From contig JAXMCK010000006.1 of NCBI GenBank assembly GCA_046349395.1, positions 744,001 through 808,000 on the forward strand: a stretch of 64,000 nt of DNA. Reading direction: 5' to 3'. The position numbers and the translations under genes are program-made. Below, piece after piece: positions 1 through 8,149 of the stretch. The notes below the pieces were generated by a model. The model was not told the origin of the DNA and searched no databases. It was given only the letters and a program-made list of their open reading frames with translations. This DNA is from JAXMCK01 sp046349395. GTDB taxonomy: Bacteria > Pseudomonadota > Alphaproteobacteria > Geminicoccales > Geminicoccaceae. The first letter of the stretch is position 1. Each line of letters starts with the position of its first letter.

Positions 1-78
1 CGGCTTCTCGGTCTGTTGCTAGATCATCCCCGCGTGGTGTGGAGGGCGCCCCACGAGCTGTTCGGCATGCCGCCATGA
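1..78 (+). CDS. 3' end of an upstream gene (partial, unidentified)
   Basis: Reading from base 1 gives 25 open codons ending in TGA at 76-78. This stop overlaps the ATG of the next gene (75-77) in an ATGA arrangement, which is typical of translational coupling. The tail (ending ELFGMPP) is too short to identify. By position it would be the preceding subunit, perhaps a permease, of the peptide ABC transporter, but that is inferred from gene order only. Confidence 0.45.
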   Translation, partial: RLLGLLLDHPRVVWRAPHELFGMPP

Positions 79-1943
79 CGACACCGCCAATTCTCGCTCT
101 GCGCGATCTTCGGGTGTCGTTCAAGGCGGACGAGGGCGTCGTTCGGGCGGTCGACGGGGTATCGTTCGACGTACCGCCGAACCGTACCGTGGCGGTCGTC
201 GGCGAGAGCGGCTCCGGCAAGACCGTTATCTCGCAGGCGATCTTGGGCATCCTGCCGCGCAATGCCTCGATCACCAGCGGCTCGATATGGTTCCAGGATC
301 CCGCCCCCGGAAAGGGGACGGTCGATCTGGCCCAGCTGCCGCAGGATGGTCCGGAGCGTCGTGCGATCCGCGGCGGCCGAATCTCCATCATCTTTCAGGA
401 GCCGATGAGCTCGCTGTCGCCGCTGCACACGATCGGTGATCAGATTTCCGAGGCTCTCGTCCTGCACCGTGGCGCCTCGCGCTCGGAAGCGATCGAGAAG
501 ACCCGCGCCATGCTCGGTCGCGTGGGGTTTGCAGCACCCGGCAGTGCCGTCCAGGCGTACCCGTTCGAACTATCCGGCGGCTTGCGGCAACGCGCGATGA
601 TCGCGATGGCCCTCGTCTGCGGCCCGGCGCTCCTGATCGCGGACGAGCCCACCACCGCCCTCGACGTCACCATCCAGGCGCAGATCCTGAAGCTGATGAA
701 GGACCTGCAGGCCGAGTTCGGCATGGCGATCCTGTTCATCACGCACGACCTGGGTGTGGTCGCCAACGTCGCGGACGAGGTCGTCGTCCTCTATCGCGGT
801 CGCGTTATGGAGCGCGGGCCGGTGGAGCAGATCCTCGAAGCGCCCGAGCACCCTTACCTGAAGGCCCTTCTGGCGGCGGTGCCGCGGCTGCACACGGACC
901 GGACACGGCGACTTGCTGCCTTGCGGGAGGTGAAGGTCGGGGCGGCGCTCAGTTCGGAAGGCGCCCATCGTGCGCAGGCCGCGAGCGACCGCCAGAACGG
1001 CACGCCGCTGCTCGATGTCCAGGGGTTGCGGAAGACCTTCGTCTCTCGACGGAGCGGGATGGGTAGCAACGGCGAGCGCATCATCGTGGCGGTCGACGAT
1101 GTGAGCTTCCGCCTGCGTCGCGGCGAGAGTTTCGCCATCGTCGGAGAGAGCGGATCCGGCAAGACGACCGTCAGCAAGATGATCATGCGCGGCGTCCAGC
1201 CCGACGCCGGCGAGGTCGTGTTTCACGGCACGGACGGCCCCGTGGATGTGCTGGCGCTCGGCGAGGACGAGCTGCAGAAGTTTCGGCCGCATGTTCAATA
1301 CATGTTCCAGGACCCGTTCAGCTCGCTGAACCCCCGCATGACGGTTGCGGACATCGTCACCGAGCCCATGGTCATTCACGGCATCGGCACATCCGCGGAG
1401 CGACTGGACCGAGCGAAGCGACTGCTCGCCGCCGTGGGCCTGGATGTCCGGCACCTGCGCCGCTACCCCCACAGCTTTTCGGGGGGCCAGCGACAACGCA
1501 TCGGGATCGCCCGAGCGTTGGCGCTCGAGCCCGAGATCCTCATCTGCGACGAGCCGGTCTCAGCACTGGACGTCTCGGTCCAGGCGCAGATCCTCAACCT
1601 GCTCCGCGATCTGCAGAGCGAGCTCGGGCTCACCTACCTGTTCATCTCGCACAATCTGGCGGTCGTGAAGTACGTCGCCGAGCGCGTGGGCGTGATGTGC
1701 GCGGGCCGAATGGTGGAACTGGCACCAACGGACACCCTCTTCGCCAACCCCCGCCATCCCTACACGCGTGCCCTGCTGGCCGCTGTCCCCGAGCCGGATC
1801 TGGCCAATCCGCTGGATCTGACGGCCCTGATGGCGGGACGCGCCTCGGAGCCAGGCTTGTGGCCCGATCCCTATTGTCTCACCGACGACTCCGGCCGGTT
1901 CGTCGAGGTCGACACCGGGCATTTCGTCCGACTACAAGCCTGA
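75..1943 (+). CDS. yejF: Peptide ABC transporter, fused double ATPase (YejF/DppDF type)
   Basis: Cytoplasmic ATPase of a peptide/microcin-C-type importer, with both nucleotide-binding domains on one chain (622 aa), as in YejF. Domain 1 has Walker A GESGSGKT at residues 43-50, signature LSGGLRQR and Walker B LLIADEPTTALD. Domain 2 has a second VGESGSGKTT, FSGGQRQR and LICDEPVSALD. Each half ends with the HPYL/HPYT oligopeptide-ABC tail. ATG 75 is chosen over an in-frame upstream start because it begins directly before the domain and overlaps the previous stop (ATGA). The binding protein follows 21 bp downstream. The family is certain; the substrate (di-/oligopeptide versus microcin C-like) cannot be read from sequence. 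Confidence 0.9.
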   Translation: MTTPPILALRDLRVSFKADEGVVRAVDGVSFDVPPNRTVAVVGESGSGKTVISQAILGILPRNASITSGSIWFQDPAPGKGTVDLAQLPQDGPERRAIRGGRISIIFQEPMSSLSPLHTIGDQISEALVLHRGASRSEAIEKTRAMLGRVGFAAPGSAVQAYPFELSGGLRQRAMIAMALVCGPALLIADEPTTALDVTIQAQILKLMKDLQAEFGMAILFITHDLGVVANVADEVVVLYRGRVMERGPVEQILEAPEHPYLKALLAAVPRLHTDRTRRLAALREVKVGAALSSEGAHRAQAASDRQNGTPLLDVQGLRKTFVSRRSGMGSNGERIIVAVDDVSFRLRRGESFAIVGESGSGKTTVSKMIMRGVQPDAGEVVFHGTDGPVDVLALGEDELQKFRPHVQYMFQDPFSSLNPRMTVADIVTEPMVIHGIGTSAERLDRAKRLLAAVGLDVRHLRRYPHSFSGGQRQRIGIARALALEPEILICDEPVSALDVSVQAQILNLLRDLQSELGLTYLFISHNLAVVKYVAERVGVMCAGRMVELAPTDTLFANPRHPYTRALLAAVPEPDLANPLDLTALMAGRASEPGLWPDPYCLTDDSGRFVEVDTGHFVRLQA

Positions 1944-1964
1944 CGGGATCAAGGGAGGACAACG

Positions 1965-3782
1965 ATGCGACGCGCGATCATCGCCGTTCTGGCCACGCTC
2001 GCCCTCGGCAACGCCGCCGCGGAGGCCGGCCCGCCGGAAGCGCCCCGTGTCGTGCAGGTCCCCGAGGTCGGAACACCCGGCGGCGAGTTGCGGACGCTGA
2101 TCGGGCGAGCCCGCGATACGCGCCTTCTCAACGTGTACGGGTCCGCCCGTCTGATCAGTTACGATCAGAGCCTTGAGCTCATCCCCGACATTCTCGAAAG
2201 CTATGATGTCGAAGAGGGGCGCATCTTCACCTTTCATCTCCGAAAGGGGCACCGTTGGTCCGATGGTGAGCCCTTCACGGCCGAGGATTTTCGCTTCTAC
2301 TGGGAAGACGTAGCACAGAACAGCGAGCTACAGCCTACTGGGCCGGAAATACAGCTGCTCGTCGATGGCGAGCTACCCAAGTTCGAGGTCGTCGACGACA
2401 CGACCGTGCGCTACACATGGTCGAAGCCCAATCCATTCTTCATACCGGCGATAGCTGCGGCCAGCCAGCTCTTCATCTACCGACCGGCGCATTATCTGAA
2501 GCAGTTCCACAAGAAGTATATCGACGCGGATCAACTCTCGAAGCTTGTTGCCGACACCAAGTCGCGCGATTGGGTCCAGCTGTTTCTCCGCAAGGATCGG
2601 CTCGATAATGTCGACAACCCCGACATGCCGACGCTACAGCCCTGGATGCTGACCACACCGGCACCGGCCCAACGGTTCGTGGCGAAGCGCAATCCCAACT
2701 TCCACCGTGTCGACCAGAACGGCCAGCAGCTGCCCTATTTCGACAGCGTCGTCTTGGACGTGGTGGACAGCAAGCTCGTGCCGATCAAGACGGGTGCGGG
2801 CGAAACCGACCTGCAGGCGCGGCATCTCTTCTTCAAGGACTACACGTTCCTCAAGGAGAGCGAGAAGCGCAGCGGCCTGCGCACGCTGCTATGGCCCGAG
2901 GCGCGCGCGGCCCATCTCGCCATCTATCCCAACCTGAACGCCAACGATCAGGTATGGCACGACCTGTTCCGCGACATCCGGTTCCGCAAAGCGCTGGCGC
3001 TGGGGATCGACCGCGACGCGCTGAGCCAGTTCCTCTACTTCGGCTTGGCCAAGCCGGCCAACAACACGATCATCTCGCAGAGTCCCCTGTTCAAGGAGGA
3101 GTATGCGGAACAGTGTATCGGCTTCGATCAGGACGAGGCGAACAAGCTGCTGGACGAATTGGGCCTCGACAAGCGCGGGAAGGACAATGTCCGCCTGCTA
3201 CCTGACGGCCGGCCGATGGAACTGGTCGTCGAGACGGCGGGGGAGGACTCCGAGCAATCCGACATCCTGGAGCTTGTCCGCGATCAGTGGGAAGACATCG
3301 GCTTCCGCATCCACACCAAGCCCAGCGAACGAGAGGTGCTCCGCAACCGGATCTTCGCCGGCGATGCCCTGATGTCGATCTGGTACGGCATCGACAACGG
3401 TGCACCCACCGCCTCGCTGCCACCGAAGGACTATGCTCCCACCAGCCAGGCCGATCAGCCGCAATGGCCGAAATGGGGTCAGTACTACGAGACCAAGGGC
3501 AAGGCCGGGGAGGCCCCGGATCTGCCCGAGGGTCAGCAACTGATGGACCTTTACGGCAAGTGGCAGACGGCTCTCACCGAGGAAGAGCAGACAGCGGCCT
3601 GGGAGCAGATCCTGCAGATCTTCTCCTCCCAGTGCTTTACGATCGGCCTTGTCGGCGAGGTCATGCAGCCCGTAGCCGTCCGCAACAACTTGCGGAACAT
3701 CCCCGATGAAGGAATCTTCAACTGGGAGCCGCACGGGCAGTTCGGAATCTACATGCCCGATACCTTCTTCTACGCCAAGTGA
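1965..3782 (+). CDS. Periplasmic peptide-binding protein, ABC transporter family 5 (YejA-like)
   Basis: This protein captures peptide ligand in the periplasm for the ATPase encoded just upstream. The 605 aa chain starts with a Sec signal peptide (hydrophobic stretch AIIAVLATLALG, cleavage near AEA). The SBP_bac_5 fold is recognised by the FHLRKGHRWSDGEPFTAEDF segment near residues 85-105 and the later IRFRKALALGIDRDAL segment. The length fits the large YejA-like subgroup. The start is supported by GGGAGG at 1953-1958, seven bases before ATG. The binding protein comes last in the operon, whereas in E. coli yejABEF it comes first. The next gene is convergent. Confidence 0.88.
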   Translation: MRRAIIAVLATLALGNAAAEAGPPEAPRVVQVPEVGTPGGELRTLIGRARDTRLLNVYGSARLISYDQSLELIPDILESYDVEEGRIFTFHLRKGHRWSDGEPFTAEDFRFYWEDVAQNSELQPTGPEIQLLVDGELPKFEVVDDTTVRYTWSKPNPFFIPAIAAASQLFIYRPAHYLKQFHKKYIDADQLSKLVADTKSRDWVQLFLRKDRLDNVDNPDMPTLQPWMLTTPAPAQRFVAKRNPNFHRVDQNGQQLPYFDSVVLDVVDSKLVPIKTGAGETDLQARHLFFKDYTFLKESEKRSGLRTLLWPEARAAHLAIYPNLNANDQVWHDLFRDIRFRKALALGIDRDALSQFLYFGLAKPANNTIISQSPLFKEEYAEQCIGFDQDEANKLLDELGLDKRGKDNVRLLPDGRPMELVVETAGEDSEQSDILELVRDQWEDIGFRIHTKPSEREVLRNRIFAGDALMSIWYGIDNGAPTASLPPKDYAPTSQADQPQWPKWGQYYETKGKAGEAPDLPEGQQLMDLYGKWQTALTEEEQTAAWEQILQIFSSQCFTIGLVGEVMQPVAVRNNLRNIPDEGIFNWEPHGQFGIYMPDTFFYAK

Positions 3783-3783
3783 T

Positions 3784-4590
3784 TCATCGCCGACGTAGCC
3801 ACAGGCTCGATTCGATCGCACCCGGCACTAGAGGAAGTTGGGCAACCGGGTGGCCCGCGAGCAGGTCCGGTCGGTGCGCAACGACGAAGTGGCTGGAGAA
3901 CACCAGCTCGAATGCTCCGGACCACACACAGGGGCCTATTGCCTCCTGCTCGTTGTAGCCGCGCCAGGCCCAAGCCTCGGGGTAGCGATCGGGCAGCAGA
4001 ATGTCGTGGAAGTGGACCAGGACACCCTCGTGCAGGAGGGGCAGTAGGCAATTGAGGATGATGTCGACGTCCGTGCCCGGCATCGCGATGTGGCTCGAAT
4101 CGATGAAGAGCACGTCGCCGGTTCGCAGGCTCGCGACCAGATCGGCATCTCCGGTCGACAGCATCCGCCGGTGCCACCGGATCGGAAGTTGCTCCAGCGT
4201 TGCGCGCGGCGAGGGATCGATGCAGGCCAGCGTGCAATCCAGACCACCGTCGGCAATGGCCGCTGCAGCAAAGCGCGTCGAGTGTCCAGAGCCGATCTCA
4301 ATTACGGTACTGGGCCGGCCCGACCGGATCAGCGTATAGAGCGCGGCCGCGTCGAGCCGCGGGAACCAGTCCTGATCCCAGCGTGGCTTCGGTGGTGGAC
4401 CCGCGAACCGGTGGAGGTCGGCCGCGTAGGTCGCGGCGTCCCGCAGGACTTTCTCGAACGATGGTTCTGCAGCGACGAAGTGATGGTACAGCGCGGGGTA
4501 GTCGATAGGGGCTACCGCGCTCCCATACCGATAGGGGATGAAAAAGCCCTTCTCGCCCCCACGGAATAGCGTGCTCAGGCCAAGTCGCAA
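3784..4590 (-). CDS. Class I SAM-dependent methyltransferase (Methyltransf_24-like)
   Basis: A 268 aa protein with a Rossmann-type SAM-binding core: VIEIGSGHSTRF is motif I, CIDPSPRA the acidic ribose-binding strand, and TGDVLFIDSSHIAMPG the motif resembling the post-core strand of the methyltransferase_24 family. That family often modifies small molecules or sugars in surface-glycan pathways. The substrate is unknown. The longest reading frame begins at a TTG codon with no clear ribosome site, so the N-terminus is uncertain. It is convergent with the peptide-binding protein gene, with one base between the stops. The MBL-fold gene lies 32 bp upstream on the same strand. Confidence 0.7.
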   Translation of the reverse strand: MRLGLSTLFRGGEKGFFIPYRYGSAVAPIDYPALYHHFVAAEPSFEKVLRDAATYAADLHRFAGPPPKPRWDQDWFPRLDAAALYTLIRSGRPSTVIEIGSGHSTRFAAAAIADGGLDCTLACIDPSPRATLEQLPIRWHRRMLSTGDADLVASLRTGDVLFIDSSHIAMPGTDVDIILNCLLPLLHEGVLVHFHDILLPDRYPEAWAWRGYNEQEAIGPCVWSGAFELVFSSHFVVAHRPDLLAGHPVAQLPLVPGAIESSLWLRRR

Positions 4591-4622
4591 ACGACGGAGG
4601 CCTGGAAGGCCGAATGTGCCGC

Positions 4623-5471
4623 TCAGAGCTCGATGACCTCGCCCTCGACGGCCATCATGGCCCGGTCACGCCGCCCGGCCATTTCGCTGGCGATCGCGTC
4701 GAGCCTCTGATCGTCATGGTCGGGATCGTGATGGAAGGCGACGAAGCGATCGGCGGCGGCCTCCTCCATGAGCCTGAGCCCGTGCTGCCAGCTCGAATGT
4801 CCCCAGCCCCTATGGGTCTCCATCTCGGCTTCGGTATAGGTCGCGTCGTAGACGACGAGGTCGGCACCGTCGATCAGGCCCAGGATGTTCTCGTCCAGCC
4901 GGTCGCCGTCATGCTCCGTGTCCGTAATGTAGGCGAAGGCGCGGGAGTCGAACTCGACCCGATAGCCTGTCGCCCCACCGGGATGGCGCAAGGCAGCCGT
5001 CTTGATCCTCACGTCCCCGAGCGGTGTCAGCTCATCGCCCGCTTGGAAGTCGTGAAAGGCGATACAGGCGTGCATGATGTCGAAGGGTACCGGGAAGAAC
5101 GGTGCCTGCATCAGCGTGCCGAGCACCTCGTCGAGCCGTCGGCGCTGGGGGGTGAGGTGACCTGCCCAGAACTCGAACCGGTTACGACCGTCATAGGCGG
5201 GCCGAAAGAACGGCAGCCCGTTCACATGATCGAGATGCGTGTGAGTTAGGAAGACGTGAGACGTCACGGTATGGCCATTGGCGAGCAGCGTCTGGCCCAG
5301 ACGGCGCAGGCCGGTGCCGGCGTCGAAAACGAGCCTGTGCTCACCACACGTCACCTCGACGCATGGCGTGTTCCCGCCATAGCGGAGCGTGCCCGCGCCC
5401 GGACAAGGTATGGTTCCGCGAACGCCCCAAAACCGGACCGAGAAAGGCGGACGTCCGGATCCGCTCGTCAC
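4623..5471 (-). CDS. MBL-fold metallohydrolase (PhnP/RNase Z-like)
   Basis: A 282 aa metallo-beta-lactamase-fold hydrolase. The metal motif HTHLDH is at residues 77-82, with further likely ligands in TDTEHDGD and the C-terminal FHHDPDH. The N-terminal FWGVRGTIPCPG plus RYGGNTPCVEV is typical of the subgroup related to PhnP (cyclic phosphodiesterase) and RNase Z-like enzymes. These act on phosphodiester substrates, but here the substrate is unknown. It precedes the methyltransferase on the same strand with a 32 bp gap, so the two may be co-transcribed. The start is a predicted ATG with no strong ribosome site seen. Confidence 0.75.
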   Translation of the reverse strand: MTSGSGRPPFSVRFWGVRGTIPCPGAGTLRYGGNTPCVEVTCGEHRLVFDAGTGLRRLGQTLLANGHTVTSHVFLTHTHLDHVNGLPFFRPAYDGRNRFEFWAGHLTPQRRRLDEVLGTLMQAPFFPVPFDIMHACIAFHDFQAGDELTPLGDVRIKTAALRHPGGATGYRVEFDSRAFAYITDTEHDGDRLDENILGLIDGADLVVYDATYTEAEMETHRGWGHSSWQHGLRLMEEAAADRFVAFHHDPDHDDQRLDAIASEMAGRRDRAMMAVEGEVIEL

Positions 5472-5847
5472 ACTACCGACGCCGATATGAGCGTTCTGAG
5501 CTCAGCCGATGAGACGCTCTGGCTGCTTCGAGGCCCTAGATGGGTGGGCGAGATGCCTGAACGAGTAGGTCGTGGCCCGACCATGCCACAGCAATCCACT
5601 CGAACAGGGCCGACACCGGTTGAACTGTGCGTTCGCGCCGCCGCGCCGTGCAAGTTGAAATTGTCCTGCCGGCTCATTTGCCCGCACCACGCCAAGACAC
5701 CCAGACTCCTGAGCCCACCTCTGCAGAGCGTCAAGCACCCCGCTATCTTCTACTCTTCTCCGAGGTTGAAAAACAGTGAGTCGTGATGCGCGGTGTGCGT
5801 GTGCATACTAGTGGGCGGTTCATCGACAGGGCGAGAAGCGGCGGCGA
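5472..5847. other. Intergenic stretch without a recognised gene
   Basis: About 375 bp between the MBL-fold gene and the tRNA. Short open frames of up to 88 codons exist on the minus strand, but none has a recognisable protein pattern or good start context. The right end is relatively AT-rich, with an imperfect ATGCGC/GTGCAT inverted repeat around 5784-5804 next to a short A-run on the plus strand. This could be a weak terminator for the tRNA, but it is not convincing. Confidence 0.4.
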
Positions 5848-5922
5848 TGGAGCGGGTGAAGGGAATCGAACCCTCGACATACAGCTTGGGAAGCTGTCGT
5901 TCTACCACTGAACTACACCCGC
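5848..5922 (-). tRNA. tRNA-Gly (anticodon CCC), CCA encoded
   Basis: On the minus strand the sequence folds as a complete cloverleaf. The 7 bp acceptor stem is GCGGGTG/CACCCGC, the D-arm GTTC...GAAC and the anticodon stem ACAGC/GCTGT. The loop TTCCCAA gives anticodon CCC, which reads GGG codons. The T-arm is GAGGG/CCCTT with TTCGATT, the discriminator base is U, and the terminal CCA is encoded at 5848-5850. The molecule is 75 nt including CCA, with a five-base variable loop. Confidence 0.95.
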
Positions 5923-5989
5923 ATGCCCAACTAGTTAGACTCGATCGCAGGTCAGCGCAACAAGCGGCGGCACCGCCCGATAGGGCAGA

Positions 5990-6631
5990 TCAGAATCGCA
6001 GGAGCGGGTTGAGCAGCCGACCGAAGGTACCCGTGAGACGAAGCGGCGCATCGGTCACCGCGAGGCAAAGACAATCCTGATCTTCGTCGGCGACCGGTCG
6101 ATGATCCACGGCGTGGTCGGCCAGTACCAGATCGCCCCTGACATAGTGTCCGCTGGCGTCGGTGAACCCCCCGTCCAGCACGACCGTCAACTCGTGGCCG
6201 TCATGGGTGTGCTGCGGCACGGACCGGCCGGCCTTCACCCTGATCAAGGCCGTCCGAAACCCTGGGCTGCGCAGCGGAAGCTCGGCCTCCGACGCGGTAC
6301 CGTAGGATCGCCAACGCAGCTCCTCCAGCCTGCCCGGGACATAGGCCGCCAGCGGCGCCGGCAGGCGTGGGTCTCGTCCGCTATAGGCACAGAGGTCCTC
6401 GACATCGTCGTCATCGAGCGCGTCGAGAAGACGGCTCAGGCAGCCTTCACGCATGGAGACGGGCTCGAGCTTCTCAAGCATCGCACCCCCGGCCGCCTCG
6501 AAGGTGCGGAACTCGCGTCGGTGGGACGCAGATAAAGCCAGATGCGTCGCAACGGCGAGGGAGATCGGCTCCGGCAGATTGCCTGCGGCATGGCCGGCAA
6601 TCAGCTCGTCTAGTGTAAGGTCCTGCATCAT
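5990..6631 (-). CDS. chrR: Anti-sigma factor ChrR (zinc, cupin-like C-terminal domain)
   Basis: Anti-sigma factor that holds RpoE inactive until singlet oxygen or a related oxidative signal releases it. The length (213 aa) and register match Rhodobacter ChrR. The C-terminal cupin domain keeps the zinc ligands H141, H143, E147 and H177, and the C187/C189 pair. In the N-terminal anti-sigma domain the usual H-x3-C-x2-C zinc site reads H30-x3-S34-x2-H37, so both cysteines are absent. It overlaps the rpoE stop by 4 bp (ATGA), so the two are translationally coupled. The family call is firm. Whether the N-terminal domain still binds zinc is open. Confidence 0.88.
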   Translation of the reverse strand: MMQDLTLDELIAGHAAGNLPEPISLAVATHLALSASHRREFRTFEAAGGAMLEKLEPVSMREGCLSRLLDALDDDDVEDLCAYSGRDPRLPAPLAAYVPGRLEELRWRSYGTASEAELPLRSPGFRTALIRVKAGRSVPQHTHDGHELTVVLDGGFTDASGHYVRGDLVLADHAVDHRPVADEDQDCLCLAVTDAPLRLTGTFGRLLNPLLRF

Positions 6632-7212
6632 GTGTCGGAGTCACCAAGCATACTGCGCATCTTGCCGAGAGCGAGACGCAGCCGAGATTTGACCGTGCCG
6701 AGCGGAATGCCGAGTTCCTCGGCGATCACGCTGTGCGGCTTCTCTTCGAAGTAGAAGATGCGAAGCAGACTTGCCTGCTCCGGGGGCAAGGACTCGATCG
6801 CCGCGGCGACGAGGCGCTGCATCTGGCGCGCCTCCGTCACCTGGTCGCCGCGCGGTGCGCCCTCGCCGTCGCCGTCGAGATCGACCTCTTCCAGCTCGAA
6901 TTCCGGCCGACGCTCCCGGCGAAGCACGTCGATCCGCTTGTTCCGCGCGATGGTGAAAATCCAGGTGCTGAGCGCCGCCCTGGTTCGGTCGAACTGGTGG
7001 GCGCGCCGCCAGATCGACAGCATGACCTCCTGGGTCAGGTCCTCGGCCGCACCGTCCTCCGCACCCAACCGGCGCAGATAGGACTTGATCCGAGGCGCAT
7101 AGTAAGCGAACAGCCGCTGGAACGCCGCACGGTCGCGATTCGTCGCCACCGCAAGAAGGTCGGCCTCGAGGCCGAGGTCACTGGTTCCGCCCACATCCAT
7201 CATTGATCGCAT
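6628..7212 (-). CDS. rpoE: ECF sigma factor RpoE (ECF11-like)
   Basis: Extracytoplasmic-function sigma factor that directs RNA polymerase to oxidative-stress promoters, with ChrR as its partner. Region 2 carries DLTQEVMLSIWRRA (core binding) and WIFTIARNKRIDVLRR (-10 recognition). Region 4 has the helix-turn-helix IAEELGIPLGTVKSRLRLAL. The open frame extends to an ATG at 7284. I place the start at ATG 7212 (MRSMMDVGG, 194 aa) because the usual family length fits and because a TGATCC-type promoter at 7288-7319 would start transcription at about 7282, inside the longer version. It is followed by chrR with a 4 bp overlap. Confidence 0.88.
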   Translation of the reverse strand: MRSMMDVGGTSDLGLEADLLAVATNRDRAAFQRLFAYYAPRIKSYLRRLGAEDGAAEDLTQEVMLSIWRRAHQFDRTRAALSTWIFTIARNKRIDVLRRERRPEFELEEVDLDGDGEGAPRGDQVTEARQMQRLVAAAIESLPPEQASLLRIFYFEEKPHSVIAEELGIPLGTVKSRLRLALGKMRSMLGDSDT

Positions 7213-7287
7213 GTTGCGCGGCAGCATGGCGGGCGCAAGGCATGGCGTGGTCAAAGATGGACCTATTTCGGTCGCGTTCCACATAAC

Positions 7288-7319
7288 CTCTCATTCGATA
7301 CGCGGTCCGATTTGGATCA
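7288..7319 (-). promoter_or_regulatory. Probable RpoE-dependent autoregulatory promoter
   Basis: On the minus strand TGATCC (7314-7319) matches the -35 element of ECF11/RpoE promoters, where the TGATCC hexamer is established. It is followed after 16-18 bases by a CGAATGAG stretch in place of the usual CGTAAGA-like -10. It lies 76 bp upstream of the chosen rpoE start, as expected for autoregulation. The -35 is a perfect hexamer and the -10 is imperfect. Confidence 0.5.
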
Positions 7320-7418
7320 CATCTCGGTGCTGCATATGGCACGCTACGGGCCTCCTGCTGATAGAGCGGGGTTCTGCTCACGTCGCCGGGGCGCGAGTCT
7401 GAACCTGCTTGCCACGCC

Positions 7419-8057
7419 TTACTTGTTGGCGCTGCTGCGGAGCATGGCGACGATCCCGGCTCCGAGGGCCAGCAGCATGGCAGACGCAATTCCCGTGGCC
7501 AGCGTGGAGAAGAAGCGCGACTTCGCTGCCTCCCAACCGCGTGCCAGACGAATGGCCATCCGCATGCCCTCCTCGTCGTCGAGTCCAAGTCGGGCGAGCA
7601 GGCCGTCGATCGCCTTGCCGACCGCCATGTCCGCAGCTGTCCTTGCGACCCGCTCGAACTCTCCCAGGATCTCGGCTTTGTGGGCCGTCAGGGAGGGCTG
7701 CAGCAGATGTTGCTGCCAGAGGAGTCGCTCCAGCGGCTCCGGCCCCGAACTCTGATCGTCGGGCCGGCCCGCACTCAGCGCCTGTAGCTGTCTGCTCAGC
7801 GTTTCACCCGCTGGGCCGGTCCGCACCAGCACAGGCACAGCGCCTGCGACGAGTGCCAGAGCATGCACCAGCTTGGGCCCACTGGCATCCGGCAATTCCA
7901 GGCATGTCACGATGACGTCGGGCTGCCAGCCAGCCTGGATGACCAGCGCTTGCATGTCCGCCACGGAGCCCACCGTCCGCACGTCGAACCGTCCGGCCAA
8001 CTCCCGCTGGACGGCGATCGCCTCGATCGGATCTTGCTCGAGCAAGAGAACCCGCAC
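7419..8057 (-). CDS. Degenerate receiver-domain protein with C-terminal membrane anchor
   Basis: A 212 aa protein. Residues 1 to about 115 resemble a response-regulator receiver: MRVLLLEQDP at the acidic pocket, PDVIVTCLELPDASG at the beta-3/phosphorylation loop, and PVLVRTGPAG at the conserved Thr position. The residue aligned with the phospho-accepting Asp is Cys52, and no conserved switch Lys is evident, so classical phosphorelay seems unlikely. The C-terminus has a hydrophobic helix (about residues 185-207, TGIASAMLLALGAG core). The start is GTG with GGAG nine bases upstream. It sits next to rpoE-chrR on the same strand, with the sigma promoter between them. Function is unknown; a redox or scaffold role is only a guess. 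Confidence 0.6.
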   Translation of the reverse strand: MRVLLLEQDPIEAIAVQRELAGRFDVRTVGSVADMQALVIQAGWQPDVIVTCLELPDASGPKLVHALALVAGAVPVLVRTGPAGETLSRQLQALSAGRPDDQSSGPEPLERLLWQQHLLQPSLTAHKAEILGEFERVARTAADMAVGKAIDGLLARLGLDDEEGMRMAIRLARGWEAAKSRFFSTLATGIASAMLLALGAGIVAMLRSSANK

Positions 8058-8094
8058 AGGTCGTTTCTCCGGGAGGCGGCGTCAAAAGCGCGCA

Positions 8095-8149
8095 TGACCG
8101 AAGGCATCTCATATCATAGGATTATATTCAACATCAATGTCGAAATTGG
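8095..8149 (-). promoter_or_regulatory. AT-rich promoter-like segment upstream of the receiver-like gene
   Basis: This gap between ilvA and the receiver-like gene is strikingly AT-rich for the window. On the minus strand it contains a perfect TATAAT (8121-8126) and TTGATG/TTGAAT elements close upstream. The spacing to a good -35 is not ideal, so this is a plausible promoter for the receiver-like gene rather than a secure one. Confidence 0.35.

Noticed and set aside
5468..5738. Two small minus-strand frames of 78-88 codons between the MBL gene and tRNA-Gly
   Set aside because: They overlap each other in different frames, lack a ribosome site and match no family I recognise.
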